A stretch of DNA of 64,000 nt from an uncultured Prevotella sp. Its GTDB lineage: Bacteria > Bacteroidota > Bacteroidia > Bacteroidales > Bacteroidaceae. The stretch covers positions 46,583-110,582 of the forward strand of contig CAAGKM010000042.1 in NCBI GenBank assembly GCA_900770395.1, in the 5' to 3' direction. Below are positions 26,081 through 35,041 of the stretch, piece after piece (the first letter of the stretch is position 1; each line of letters begins with the position of its first letter). Both the position numbers and the translations under genes were made by a program. Under the pieces are notes generated by a model. It saw nothing but the letters and a program-made list of their open reading frames with translations, was not told the origin of the DNA and searched no databases.

Positions 26081-26130
26081 TACCTCCCTTCCTTTACACA
26101 TTATTAATAATATAAATAATAAAACAAACA

Positions 26131-26436
26131 ATGAGTCAGAAAATCAGAATCAAGCTGAAGTCATACGACCACCAGTTGGTTGACAAGTCAGCTGAGAAGA
26201 TTGTGAAGGCAGTAAAGGCTACAGGCGCTATCATCAGCGGTCCTATTCCATTGCCAACACACAAGCGTATTTTTACTGTTAACCGCAGTACCTTCGTTAA
26301 CAAGAAGAGCCGTGAGCAGTTCCAGTTGTCAGACTACAAGCGTCTGATTGACATCTACAGCTCAACAGCCAAGACCGTTGACGCGCTGATGAAGCTTGAG
26401 CTTCCAAGCGGCGTTGAGGTGGAAATCAAGGTATAG
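26131..26436 (+). CDS. rpsJ: 30S ribosomal protein S10
   Basis: 101 residues. First gene of the S10 operon; in the 30S head and, in other bacteria, also a partner of NusB in antitermination. The motifs IRIKLKSYDHQL and GPIPLPTHKRIFTVNRS are conserved. Confidence 0.98.
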   Translation: MSQKIRIKLKSYDHQLVDKSAEKIVKAVKATGAIISGPIPLPTHKRIFTVNRSTFVNKKSREQFQLSDYKRLIDIYSSTAKTVDALMKLELPSGVEVEIKV

Positions 26437-26491
26437 TGGAAAGCAGAAAAATACAAAAACATTTTTAATAACATTTAATAGTAAAATTGAA

Positions 26492-27106
26492 ATGCCAGGA
26501 TTAATTGGAAGAAAAGTCGGAATGACTTCCGTTTTCAGTGCTGAGGGTAAGAACATTCCTTGCACTGTTATCGAAGCTGGTCCTTGTGTTGTCACACAGG
26601 TGAAGACCGTCGAGAAGGACGGTTATGCCGCTGTTCAGTTGGGTTTCGGAGAGGCTAAGGAGAAGAACACTACAAAGCCTATGATGGGAATCTTCAAGAA
26701 AGCAGGTACAACACCAAAGGCCCACTTGGCCGAGTTCAAGTTTGATGAGGAGTTGACCCTCGGTGCCACCGTCGGTGTAGAGATCTTTGAAGGAACAGAG
26801 TTCGTTGACGTTGTGGGCACATCAAAAGGTAAAGGTTTCCAGGGTGTAATGAAGCGTCATGGTTTTGGTGGTGTAGGCCAGAGCACACACGGTCAGGATG
26901 ACCGCGCCCGTAAGCCGGGTTCTATCGGTGCTTGTTCTTACCCTGCAAAGGTGTTCAAGGGCATGCGCATGGGTGGCCACATGGGTTGCGACAGAGTCAC
27001 AACACAGAACCTGAGAGTATTGAAAGTTATTCCAGAGCACAACCTCATCATCGTGAAGGGTAGCGTAGCTGGATGCAAAGGTTCAACCGTTTTAATTAAC
27101 AAGTAA
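26492..27106 (+). CDS. rplC: 50S ribosomal protein L3
   Basis: 204 residues starting at the ATG at 26492 (MPGLIGRKVGMTSVF); upstream codons in frame overlap rpsJ and are not part of the protein. L3 nucleates 50S assembly and reaches the peptidyl transferase centre through the loop GFGGVGQSTHGQ. Its stop codon overlaps the rplD start (TAATG). Confidence 0.97.
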   Translation: MPGLIGRKVGMTSVFSAEGKNIPCTVIEAGPCVVTQVKTVEKDGYAAVQLGFGEAKEKNTTKPMMGIFKKAGTTPKAHLAEFKFDEELTLGATVGVEIFEGTEFVDVVGTSKGKGFQGVMKRHGFGGVGQSTHGQDDRARKPGSIGACSYPAKVFKGMRMGGHMGCDRVTTQNLRVLKVIPEHNLIIVKGSVAGCKGSTVLINK

Positions 27107-27735
27107 TGGAAATCAACGTATTAAACATAAATGGTCAGGAGACCGGACGTAAGGTGACATTGAACGATGCCATCTACGCAATCGAACCTAACGACCACGT
27201 GCTCTACCTCGACGTAAAGCAGTATCTTGCCAACCAGCGTCAGGGAACAGCCAAGTCAAAGGAAAGAAGTGAGGTTTCTGGTTCAACACGTAAACTTGGT
27301 CGTCAGAAGGGCGGCGGCGGTGCTCGCCGTGGTGACATCAACTCACCTGTGCTCGTAGGCGGTGGCCGTGTGTTTGGTCCAAAGCCCCGCGACTATCGTT
27401 TCAAGTTGAACAAAAAAGTAAAGATTCTTGCTCGCAAGTCAGCTCTGTCTTATAAGGCTCAGGAGGCTGCTATTGTAGTGGTTGAGGATTTTAATCTTGA
27501 GGCTCCAAAGACTAAAGATTTTGTAAATATTCTTAAAAATCTTAAAGTTGAGGGCAAAAAATCACTTTTTGTTTTGCCAGAAGCAAATAAAACAGTATAT
27601 TTGTCGGCGAGAAATTTACAGCGCACTGACGTGACACTCGCAGCATTGCTTAATTCGTACAAAATTTTGAATGCTGACGTGCTCGTTATGACAGAAAGCT
27701 CGCTGCAGACTATCGACACTATTTTAAACAAGTAA
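27106..27735 (+). CDS. rplD: 50S ribosomal protein L4
   Basis: 209 residues. L4 lines the exit tunnel; the extended loop includes KLGRQKGGGGARRGDINSPV, the site where macrolide-resistance changes occur in other species (no change recognised). It overlaps rplC by one base. From about 27475 onward the codons become clearly AT-rich (TTT, ATT, CTT, AAT) compared with the first half and all neighbours. Confidence 0.97.
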   Translation: MEINVLNINGQETGRKVTLNDAIYAIEPNDHVLYLDVKQYLANQRQGTAKSKERSEVSGSTRKLGRQKGGGGARRGDINSPVLVGGGRVFGPKPRDYRFKLNKKVKILARKSALSYKAQEAAIVVVEDFNLEAPKTKDFVNILKNLKVEGKKSLFVLPEANKTVYLSARNLQRTDVTLAALLNSYKILNADVLVMTESSLQTIDTILNK

Positions 27736-27749
27736 GAAGCATTTAGGAT

Positions 27750-28112
27750 ATGGCATTCATAATAAAACCATTGGTCACTGAGAAGATGACCAAGATTACA
27801 GACAAGACTTCTCTGGATCGCACCTATACTCCAAAGGCGGGTAAGAACAAGGGGCAGGAGATTACCAAGAAGGCTATGGCTAAGTACGGCTTCATCGTGC
27901 GTCCTGAGGCTAACAAGTTTCAGATAAAGAAAGAAGTCGAGGGTCTGTATAATGTTACAGTAGTTAATGTGAACACACTCAATTATGCCGGCAAGCGTCA
28001 GGCACGCTATACTAAGGCTGGTCTCGTGAGAGGTCACAAGAGTGCGTTCAAGAAAGCAATCGTTACTCTTAAGGAGGGCGACGTGATTGATTTTTATAGC
28101 AATATTGATTAA
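27750..28112 (+). CDS. rplW: 50S ribosomal protein L23 with an internal insertion
   Basis: 120 residues, about 24 longer than the Bacteroides protein as I recall it (about 96). The additional basic segment lies at about residues 20-45, between MTKITDK and YGFIVRPEAN, and contains TPKAGKNKGQEITKK. L23 sits at the polypeptide exit and docks signal recognition particle and trigger factor, so an added loop could touch this site. The rest is normal (RPEANKFQIKKEVEGLYNV, VRGHKSAFKKAIVTL). Confidence 0.95.
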   Translation: MAFIIKPLVTEKMTKITDKTSLDRTYTPKAGKNKGQEITKKAMAKYGFIVRPEANKFQIKKEVEGLYNVTVVNVNTLNYAGKRQARYTKAGLVRGHKSAFKKAIVTLKEGDVIDFYSNID

Positions 28113-28117
28113 TAAAA

Positions 28118-28945
28118 ATGGCAGTACGTAAATTTAAACCAGTTACTCCTGGTCAAAGACACAAGGTTATTGGCACGTTCGAGGAAATTACTGCATCCGT
28201 GCCAGAAAAGTCTCTCGTTTACGGTAAACGTTCTACCGGTGGTCGAAACAACACCGGTAAGATGACTGTCCGCTACATGGGCGGCGGTCACAAGAAGAAG
28301 CATCGTATGATCGACTTCAAGCGAGAGAAGGATGGTGTTCCAGCAGTAGTGAAGACAATCGAGTATGATCCTAACCGCTCGGCTCGCATTGCGCTTCTCT
28401 ATTATGCTGATGGTGAAAAACGTTATATTGTTGCTCCTAATGGACTGCAGGTAGGTGCTACCGTGATGTCGGGCGCAGATGCTGTGCCTGAGGTTGGTAA
28501 CACTCTTCCACTTGCAAACATCCCTGTAGGTACCGTGATTCACAACATTGAGTTGCGTCCGGGACAGGGTGCTTTGCTCGTTCGTTCGGCTGGTAATTTT
28601 GCTCAGCTGACATCTCGCGAAGGTAACTATTGTGTTATCAAGCTTCCTTCGGGCGAGACTCGTCAGATTTTGAGTGCTTGTAAGGCTACCATCGGTAGTG
28701 TAGGTAACTCAGACCACGCTCTTGAGAAGTCGGGTAAGGCCGGCCGCTCTCGCTGGTTGGGTCGTCGTCCTCACAACCGTGGTGTTGTAATGAACCCTGT
28801 TGATCACCCAATGGGTGGTGGTGAAGGACGTCAGTCTGGAGGTCACCCACGTTCACGCAAGGGTCTGTATGCTAAGGGTCTCAAGACACGCGCACCTAAG
28901 AAGCATTCAAATAAGTATATTATTGAAAGAGCAAATAAGAAGTAA
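28118..28945 (+). CDS. rplB: 50S ribosomal protein L2
   Basis: 275 residues, standard. L2 supports subunit joining and the peptidyl transferase centre. The C-terminal region GVVMNPVDHPMGGGEG contains the conserved His. It starts 5 bp after rplW. Confidence 0.98.
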   Translation: MAVRKFKPVTPGQRHKVIGTFEEITASVPEKSLVYGKRSTGGRNNTGKMTVRYMGGGHKKKHRMIDFKREKDGVPAVVKTIEYDPNRSARIALLYYADGEKRYIVAPNGLQVGATVMSGADAVPEVGNTLPLANIPVGTVIHNIELRPGQGALLVRSAGNFAQLTSREGNYCVIKLPSGETRQILSACKATIGSVGNSDHALEKSGKAGRSRWLGRRPHNRGVVMNPVDHPMGGGEGRQSGGHPRSRKGLYAKGLKTRAPKKHSNKYIIERANKK

Positions 28946-28962
28946 TTTAAACAAAGTAAATT

Positions 28963-29229
28963 ATGAGTCGTTCACTTAAAAAGGGTCCATACATCAACGT
29001 ATCACTCGAGAAGAAGATTCTCGCCATGAACGAGAGTGGTAAGAAGAATGTCGTTAAGACATGGGCCAGAGCTTCAATGATCTCCCCGGACTTCGTGGGG
29101 CATACAGTTGCAGTTCATAACGGAAATAAATTTATCCCTGTTTATATTACCGAGAACATGGTGGGACACAAGCTCGGGGAGTTCGCTCCGACACGTCGTT
29201 TCGGTGGTCATGCTGGTAATAAGAAATAA
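28963..29229 (+). CDS. rpsS: 30S ribosomal protein S19
   Basis: 88 residues. Binds with S13 in the 30S head. Typical opening MSRSLKKGPYIN and GHKLGEFAPTRRF. Confidence 0.98.
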   Translation: MSRSLKKGPYINVSLEKKILAMNESGKKNVVKTWARASMISPDFVGHTVAVHNGNKFIPVYITENMVGHKLGEFAPTRRFGGHAGNKK

Positions 29230-29259
29230 CAGGTTCACCAGAAATAAAGAATAATAATA

Positions 29260-29658
29260 ATGGGAGCAAGAAAACATATTAAGGCAGAAGAGAGAAAAGC
29301 TGCACTTAAAACACAGTATTTTGCAAAGCTCAAAGGCTGTCCTTCTTCACCACGCAAGATGCGCTACGTTGTAGACATGATTCGCGGTATGGAGGTGAAT
29401 CGCGCGCTCGGCGTGCTCCGCTTCTCAAAGAAGGCTGCGTCTGTTGATGTAGAGAAGTTGCTTCTTTCTGCCATCAACAACTGGGAGCAGAAGAATGATC
29501 GTAAGGCTGAGGCTGGTGAGTTGTTCATCACCCGTATCTTCGTTGACGAGGGTGTTACGATGAAGCGTATGAGACCGGCACCACAGGGCCGTGGTTACAG
29601 AATCCGCAAGCGTTCTAACCATGTCACTCTGTTTGTTGATACTAAAAACAATGATTAA
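29260..29658 (+). CDS. rplV: 50S ribosomal protein L22
   Basis: 132 residues. Its long beta hairpin (RMRPAPQGRGYRIRKR) lines the exit tunnel opposite L4. The protein has a slightly extended N-terminus (MGARKHIKAEERK). Confidence 0.97.
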   Translation: MGARKHIKAEERKAALKTQYFAKLKGCPSSPRKMRYVVDMIRGMEVNRALGVLRFSKKAASVDVEKLLLSAINNWEQKNDRKAEAGELFITRIFVDEGVTMKRMRPAPQGRGYRIRKRSNHVTLFVDTKNND

Positions 29659-29669
29659 TAGATAGTAGA

Positions 29670-30392
29670 ATGGGACAGAAAGTTAATCCGATTAGCAACC
29701 GTCTTGGTATTGTAAGAGGTTGGGATTCAAATTGGTTTGGTGGCAAGGACTTCGGAGACAACCTCGTGGAGGATATGAAAATCCGCAAGTACCTCAACGA
29801 GCGCTTGGCAAAGGCAAGTGTCTCAAAGATTGTCATTGAGCGTACATTGAAGCTGGTTACCATTACTATTTGTACTGCTCGTCCGGGCATTGTCATTGGT
29901 AAAGGTGGTCAAGATGTAGACAAGTTGAAAGAAGAGCTGAAGAAACTTTATGACAAGGAGATTCAGATTAATATCTTCGAGGTTAAGAAACCAGATCTCG
30001 ATGCTACCATCGTGGGTCAGAACATCGCTCGTCAGGTAGAGGGTAAGATTTCTTACCGCCGTGCTATCAAGATGGCTGTTCAGAACACTATGCGCGCTGG
30101 TGCAGAGGGTATAAAAGTTCAAATTACGGGACGTCTGAATGGGGCCGAGATGGCTCGCAAGGAGATGTACAAGGAGGGTCGTACCCCATTGCACACTCTG
30201 CGTGCAGACATCGACTTCTGCCAGGCTGAGGCCCTCACAAAGGTGGGTTTGCTGGGTATCAAGGTATGGATTTGCCGTGGCGAGGTTTACGGCAAGCGTG
30301 ACTTGGCTCCAAACTTCACACAGGAGAAGGGCAACGGCCGCTCTAACGGCGGTAACAATGGTGGCAGAAAATTCCGTAATAAGAAAAAGTAA
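29670..30392 (+). CDS. rpsC: 30S ribosomal protein S3
   Basis: 240 residues. KH domain motif IVIGKGGQDVDKLKEEL (about 73-90) and the C-terminal domain GRLNGAEMARKEMYKEGRTPLHTLRAD-type signature. The C-terminus is Gly/Asn/Arg rich (GRSNGGNNGGRKFRNKKK). Located at the mRNA entry side of the 30S subunit. Confidence 0.98.
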   Translation: MGQKVNPISNRLGIVRGWDSNWFGGKDFGDNLVEDMKIRKYLNERLAKASVSKIVIERTLKLVTITICTARPGIVIGKGGQDVDKLKEELKKLYDKEIQINIFEVKKPDLDATIVGQNIARQVEGKISYRRAIKMAVQNTMRAGAEGIKVQITGRLNGAEMARKEMYKEGRTPLHTLRADIDFCQAEALTKVGLLGIKVWICRGEVYGKRDLAPNFTQEKGNGRSNGGNNGGRKFRNKKK

Positions 30393-30419
30393 TAAACATT
30401 ATTAAAGTTAGAAGCTATC

Positions 30420-30848
30420 ATGTTACAACCTAAGAGAGTTAAATATAGAAGACCTCAAGACGGACGCGGCAACAAAGGCAACGCCCACAGAGGTACACAG
30501 TTGGCTTTCGGTTCTTTCGGTATAAAGACACTGGAGCCAAAATGGATTGATAGTCGTCAGATTGAGGCTGCCCGTGTGGCTGTAAACCGCTACATGCAGC
30601 GTGAGGGTCAGGTTTGGATTCGCATCTTCCCTGACAAACCAATCACCCGCAAGCCTGCTGACGTGCGTATGGGTAAAGGTAAGGGAGATGTTGCAGGATG
30701 GGTTGCACCTGTTACTCCTGGACGTATTCTTTTTGAAGTCGAGGGTGTTTCGTTCGACATCGCAAAAGAGGCTCTCCGTCTCGCTGCGCAGAAACTGCCT
30801 GTCAAGACTAAGTTTGTTGTTAGACGTGATTACGATAAAAACGCTTAA
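30420..30848 (+). CDS. rplP: 50S ribosomal protein L16
   Basis: 142 residues. Contacts the A-site tRNA elbow and 5S rRNA. Signature RMGKGKGDVAGWVAPV is present. rpmC starts two bases after its stop. Confidence 0.98.
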   Translation: MLQPKRVKYRRPQDGRGNKGNAHRGTQLAFGSFGIKTLEPKWIDSRQIEAARVAVNRYMQREGQVWIRIFPDKPITRKPADVRMGKGKGDVAGWVAPVTPGRILFEVEGVSFDIAKEALRLAAQKLPVKTKFVVRRDYDKNA

Positions 30849-30850
30849 TT

Positions 30851-31045
30851 ATGAAGATTGAAGAAATTAAAGCACTTGAGACCAAGGAATTGGTTGAGAA
30901 GATAGCAGCCGAGGTGGCTAAGTATGATCATATGAAGTTGAATCATTCTATCACTCCATTGGCAAATCCATCAGCGATTAAGTTTGCACGTCGTGACATT
31001 GCCCGTATGAAGACAGAACTTCGTCAAAGAGAACTTAACAAATAA
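30851..31045 (+). CDS. rpmC: 50S ribosomal protein L29
   Basis: 64 residues, a two-helix protein next to L23 at the tunnel exit. Starts MKIEEIKALETKELVEK; ends KTELRQRELNK. Confidence 0.96.
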   Translation: MKIEEIKALETKELVEKIAAEVAKYDHMKLNHSITPLANPSAIKFARRDIARMKTELRQRELNK

Positions 31046-31056
31046 TAATGGTCCAG

Positions 31057-31314
31057 ATGGAAACAAGAAATTTAAGAAAAGTAAGACAGGGTGTCGTTAC
31101 AAGCAACAAGATGGATAAAACCATTGTTATTGCCGCTAAGTTCAAGGAGATGCACCCTATCTATGGTAAGTTTGTCCAGAAGACAAAGAAGTATCACGCT
31201 CATGATGAGAAGAATGAGGCTAACGTAGGTGATACCGTGCTCATTATGGAGACCCGTCCTTTGAGTAAGACAAAGCGATGGAGATTAGTACAAATTGTAG
31301 AAAAGGCTAAGTAA
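31057..31314 (+). CDS. rpsQ: 30S ribosomal protein S17
   Basis: 85 residues from the ATG at 31057 (METRNLRKVRQGVV), the start that fits homologues; an ATG at 31048 would add MVQ. OB-fold protein with GKFVQKTKKYHAHDE and ETRPLSKTKRWRL. Confidence 0.96.
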   Translation: METRNLRKVRQGVVTSNKMDKTIVIAAKFKEMHPIYGKFVQKTKKYHAHDEKNEANVGDTVLIMETRPLSKTKRWRLVQIVEKAK

Positions 31315-31316
31315 TT

Positions 31317-31682
31317 ATGATACAGACTGAATCAAGACTTACAGTATGTGATAACAGCGGTGCCCGTGAGGCTCTTTGCATCCGTGTGCTGGGAGGAACA
31401 GGCCGCCGTTATGCCAGTGTTGGTGACGTGATTGTCGTTGCAGTCAAGAACGTTATTCCATCAAGTGATTTGAAAAAAGGTGCAGTATCTAAGGCTTTGG
31501 TTGTTCGTACAAAGAAAGAGATTCGTCGCGCTGACGGTTCATATATCCGTTTCGATGACAATGCTTGTGTTCTGTTGAACAACGCTGGCGAGATTCGCGG
31601 CAGCCGTATTTTCGGTCCTGTTGCCCGTGAGCTCCGCGCCGTGAATATGAAGGTCGTATCTCTTGCGCCTGAGGTTCTTTAA
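31317..31682 (+). CDS. rplN: 50S ribosomal protein L14
   Basis: 121 residues. Faces the 30S subunit and binds L19. Typical MIQTESRLTVCDNSGAREA start and GSRIFGPVARELR end motif. Confidence 0.98.
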   Translation: MIQTESRLTVCDNSGAREALCIRVLGGTGRRYASVGDVIVVAVKNVIPSSDLKKGAVSKALVVRTKKEIRRADGSYIRFDDNACVLLNNAGEIRGSRIFGPVARELRAVNMKVVSLAPEVL

Positions 31683-31703
31683 TATTAAATGATACAAGAC
31701 ATT

Positions 31704-32021
31704 ATGAAGTTAAAAATAAAGAAAAACGATACAGTTGTTGTTCTTGCCGGTGAGGACAAGGGCAAGACTGGCAAGGTGCAGAAGGTTCTCGTGGAGAAGC
31801 AGCGCGCCATCGTTGAGGGTGTTAACATGGTCACCAAGAGCACTAAGCCAAGCGCTAAGAATCCTCAGGGTGGCTTTGTAAAGGAGGAGGCTCCTATACA
31901 CATCTCAAACCTCAGTCTGATAGACCCTAAGAGTGGCAAGGCTACCCGTGTGGCTGTCAAGGTTAATGAGGATGGCAAGAAAGTACGTATCGCTAAAAAG
32001 TCAGGGGAGGAAATTAAGTAA
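31704..32021 (+). CDS. rplX: 50S ribosomal protein L24
   Basis: 105 residues starting at the ATG at 31704 (MKLKIKKNDTVVVLAGEDKGKTG), where family homology begins; an ATG at 31689 would add five residues. KOW motif at VVVLAGEDKGKTGKV. The stop codon overlaps the rplE start by one base (TAATG). Confidence 0.95.
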   Translation: MKLKIKKNDTVVVLAGEDKGKTGKVQKVLVEKQRAIVEGVNMVTKSTKPSAKNPQGGFVKEEAPIHISNLSLIDPKSGKATRVAVKVNEDGKKVRIAKKSGEEIK

Positions 32022-32575
32022 TGAATACAGCAGAACTTAAAAAGACATATCTTGAGCAGATTGCTCCTGCATTGGAGAAGCAGTTCAACTATGGCTCAAA
32101 GATGCAGATTCCTGTATTGAAAAAGATTGTCATCAACCAGGGACTTGGTGACGCTACACAGGACAAGAAAATCATCGATGTTGCAATCAACGAGATTTCA
32201 ACCATTGCTGGTCAGAAGGCTGTGGCTACATATTCTAAGAAGGATATCGCCAACTTCAAGCTTCGTAAGAAGATGCCTATCGGTGTTATGGTTACTCTCC
32301 GTCGTGAGCGTATGTATGAGTTCCTTGAGCGTCTCGTTCGCGTGGCTCTGCCCCGTATCCGTGACTTCAAGGGTATTGAGAGCAAGTTTGACGGCCGTGG
32401 AAATTACACTCTTGGTATTCAGGAGCAGATTATCTTCCCGGAAATCAATATCGACTCAGTGGACCGTATCCAGGGTATGAATATCACTTTCGTCACAACT
32501 GCAAAGACTGACGAGGAAGGATATGCACTTCTGAAAGCTTTCGGTCTGCCATTTAAGAACGCTAAAAACGATTAA
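32021..32575 (+). CDS. rplE: 50S ribosomal protein L5
   Basis: 184 residues. Binds 5S rRNA in the central protuberance. Motifs KIVINQGLGDA, KLRKKMPIGVMVTLR and DFKGIESKFDGRGNYTLGI-type region are present. Confidence 0.98.
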   Translation: MNTAELKKTYLEQIAPALEKQFNYGSKMQIPVLKKIVINQGLGDATQDKKIIDVAINEISTIAGQKAVATYSKKDIANFKLRKKMPIGVMVTLRRERMYEFLERLVRVALPRIRDFKGIESKFDGRGNYTLGIQEQIIFPEINIDSVDRIQGMNITFVTTAKTDEEGYALLKAFGLPFKNAKND

Positions 32576-32580
32576 AAGAT

Positions 32581-32883
32581 ATGGCAAAAGAATCAATGAA
32601 GGCACGCGAGATTAAGCGCGCCAAGATGGTAGCCCGTTACGCTGAGAAGCGTGCCGCACTGAAGAAGATCATCGCTACAAGTGAGGATCCGGCAGAGGCA
32701 TACGAGGCTGCACGCAAGTTGCAGGCAATTCCTAAGAACGCCAACCCAATCCGCTTGCACAACCGCTGCAAGGTGACTGGTCGTCCGAAGGGCTACATCC
32801 GTCAGTTTGGTCTTTCTCGTATCCAGTTCCGTGAGATGGCATCAAACGGTCTGATTCCTGGAGTGAAGAAGGCAAGCTGGTAA
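32581..32883 (+). CDS. rpsN: 30S ribosomal protein S14, zinc-free long form
   Basis: 100 residues. This is the longer form without the CxxC zinc ribbon; the C-terminal half has RLHNRCKVTGRPKGYIRQFGLSR with a single Cys. Common in this phylum. Confidence 0.96.
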   Translation: MAKESMKAREIKRAKMVARYAEKRAALKKIIATSEDPAEAYEAARKLQAIPKNANPIRLHNRCKVTGRPKGYIRQFGLSRIQFREMASNGLIPGVKKASW

Positions 32884-32955
32884 TACGGAAAGTATACGGA
32901 GATTTATTTTTAATATTGTCGGGGCAGTCCCGATTAATTAAACACTTTTATATAA

Positions 32956-33351
32956 ATGACAGATCCAATAGCAGATTTTCTGACGAGGTTGAGAAATGCA
33001 ATCATGGCTAATCACCGTGTTGTGGAAGTACCAGCTTCAAACTTGAAGAAGGAGATTACTAAAATCCTCTTCGAGAAGGGTTACATCTTGAACTACAAGT
33101 TCATTGAGGATGGTCCTCAGGGTTCAATCAAGTTGGCCTTGAAGTATGACCCAACTACTAAGGCAAGTGCAATACAGTGCCTTAAGAGAGTGTCTACACC
33201 AGGTTTGCGTAAGTACACCGGTTATAAAGACATGCCGAGAGTAATTAACGGATTAGGTATCGCTATCTTATCTACATCCAAAGGTGTAATGACAGACAAA
33301 GAGGCTTCAGCGCTGAAGATTGGCGGCGAGGTGCTTTGCTATGTATATTAA
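32956..33351 (+). CDS. rpsH: 30S ribosomal protein S8
   Basis: 131 residues. Early 16S binder and, in E. coli, the repressor of the spc operon. Opening MTDPIADFLTRLRNA and the end motif STSKGVMTDKEA are typical. A small GC-rich hairpin (CGGGGCAGTCCCG) lies in the gap before it. Confidence 0.98.
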   Translation: MTDPIADFLTRLRNAIMANHRVVEVPASNLKKEITKILFEKGYILNYKFIEDGPQGSIKLALKYDPTTKASAIQCLKRVSTPGLRKYTGYKDMPRVINGLGIAILSTSKGVMTDKEASALKIGGEVLCYVY

Positions 33352-33369
33352 TTTTGGAGGGTATAGAAT

Positions 33370-33936
33370 ATGTCAAGAATAGGTAAGTTACCAATCGTTA
33401 TTCCTGCAGGTGTAACAGTGAACTATGCTGACAGCGTTGTTAGCGTGAAGGGTCCTAAGGGTGAGATGTCACAGAAAGTTGATCCTTCTATCCTCGTAAA
33501 GATTGAAGACGGTCACATCGTGTTTGAGATTGACGAGAACAGTCCTGTGAACTACAAACAGAAGCAGGCTTTCCATGGCTTGTACCGCTCACTTGTGAAC
33601 AACATGGTTGTTGGCGTTAGCGAGGGCTACAAGAAGGAGCTTGAGCTTATCGGTGTTGGTTACCGTGTCTCAAACCAGGGTAACATCATCGAGTTCTCAC
33701 TCGGCTACACACACCCTATCTTCATCCAGCTTCCTAAGGAAATCAAGGTTGAGACAAAGTCTGAGCGCAACCAGAACCCAATTGTGATTCTTGAGTCTTG
33801 CGACAAGCAGCTCATCGGTCTTGTATGCGCAAAAATTCGTTCTTTCCGCAAGCCTGAGCCATATAAGGGCAAGGGTATCTTGTTCAAGGGTGAGGTTATC
33901 CGCAGAAAGTCGGGTAAGTCAGCATCAGCTAAATAA
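33370..33936 (+). CDS. rplF: 50S ribosomal protein L6
   Basis: 188 residues, two repeated domains. Near the factor-binding site of the 50S subunit. The C-terminal motif is changed slightly to RKPEPYKGKGILFKGE but otherwise normal. Confidence 0.98.
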   Translation: MSRIGKLPIVIPAGVTVNYADSVVSVKGPKGEMSQKVDPSILVKIEDGHIVFEIDENSPVNYKQKQAFHGLYRSLVNNMVVGVSEGYKKELELIGVGYRVSNQGNIIEFSLGYTHPIFIQLPKEIKVETKSERNQNPIVILESCDKQLIGLVCAKIRSFRKPEPYKGKGILFKGEVIRRKSGKSASAK

Positions 33937-33954
33937 TTTTAAAGGTTTACGATT

Positions 33955-34299
33955 ATGACAACAAAGAAAGTAGAAAGACGAATAAAGATTAAATATAGAA
34001 TTCGTAAGAGCGTATTCGGAACAGCTGAGCGTCCTCGTCTCAGCGTATTCCGCAGCAACAAGCAGATTTACGCTCAGGTGATTAATGATGAAGAGGGCAA
34101 GACCCTTGCATCTGCGTCTTCACTCGGTCTTGAGACAATGCCAAAGATTGAGCAGGCAGAGAAGGTGGGCGAGCTTGTTGCCAAGAAGGCACAGGAGGCT
34201 GGCGTTACCGCTGTTGTGTTCGACCGTAACGGCTATCTCTATCATGGCCGTGTAAAGTCATTGGCAGACGCTGCTCGTAAAGGTGGACTTAATTTCTAA
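33955..34299 (+). CDS. rplR: 50S ribosomal protein L18
   Basis: 114 residues. 5S rRNA binding protein; motifs RPRLSVFRSNKQIYAQVI and FDRNGYLYHGRVKSLADAAR. Confidence 0.98.
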   Translation: MTTKKVERRIKIKYRIRKSVFGTAERPRLSVFRSNKQIYAQVINDEEGKTLASASSLGLETMPKIEQAEKVGELVAKKAQEAGVTAVVFDRNGYLYHGRVKSLADAARKGGLNF

Positions 34300-34305
34300 A
34301 CGATT

Positions 34306-34818
34306 ATGGCAATGAACAAAGTTAAGATAAATAGTGACGTTGAATTGAAAGACAGACTGGTTGCCATCAACCGTGTTACAAAGGTAACAAAGGGAGGTCG
34401 CACTTTCACATTCGCAGCAATCGTCGTAGTTGGTGACGGCAACGGCGTTATCGGCTGGGGACTTGGCAAGGCAGGCGAGGTTACCGCCGCTATCGCCAAG
34501 GGCGTAGAGGCAGCCAAGAAGAATCTTGTTAAGGTTCCTGTGCTCAAGGGTACAATTCCTCACGATATGGAGGCACGCTTTGGTGGTGCTCAGGTATTCA
34601 TGATGCCTGCAGCTGCTGGTACCGGTCTCGTGGCTGGTGGTGCTATGCGTGCTGTGCTTGAGAGTGTTGGTGTTAAGGACGTGCTTGCCAAGTCAAAGGG
34701 TTCTTCTAACCCTCACAACCTTGTAAAAGCCACCATCCTTGCCTTGAGCAAGATGCGTGATGCTTATACAGTGGCTGGCATGCGTGGTATCAGTATGGAA
34801 AAAGTATTTAGAGGATAA
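34306..34818 (+). CDS. rpsE: 30S ribosomal protein S5
   Basis: 170 residues. Acts in decoding fidelity and mRNA unwinding at the entry tunnel. RVTKVTKGGRTFTFAAIVVV and the loop GAVLESVGVKDVLAKSKGSSNPHNLVKA-type region identify it. Confidence 0.98.
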   Translation: MAMNKVKINSDVELKDRLVAINRVTKVTKGGRTFTFAAIVVVGDGNGVIGWGLGKAGEVTAAIAKGVEAAKKNLVKVPVLKGTIPHDMEARFGGAQVFMMPAAAGTGLVAGGAMRAVLESVGVKDVLAKSKGSSNPHNLVKATILALSKMRDAYTVAGMRGISMEKVFRG

Positions 34819-34834
34819 AAGGAGATATTTAACT

Positions 34835-35011
34835 ATGGCAACAATTAAGATCAAGCAGATTAAAAGCAAGATTGGTGCACCAGTAGATCAGAAGCGTACT
34901 CTCGAGGCCCTCGGTCTCCGCAAGATTGCGCAGGTGGTTGAAAAGGAAGATACTCCTGCTGTTCGCGGTATGATTCTTAAGGTACATCACCTTGTAAGTG
35001 TTATCGACTAA
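34835..35011 (+). CDS. rpmD: 50S ribosomal protein L30
   Basis: 58 residues from the ATG at 34835 (MATIKIKQIKSKIGAP); the frame runs back into rpsE but an AAAGGAGATA sequence just upstream supports this start. Conserved KRTLEALGLRKI. Confidence 0.96.
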   Translation: MATIKIKQIKSKIGAPVDQKRTLEALGLRKIAQVVEKEDTPAVRGMILKVHHLVSVID

Positions 35012-35041
35012 TATTTAACGTTTTAAAATTAGAGTTTAATT

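Noticed and set aside
26023..26130. tuf gene or tRNA between fusA and rpsJ
   Set aside because: The gap is only 108 bp and holds a hairpin; no cloverleaf or coding sequence.
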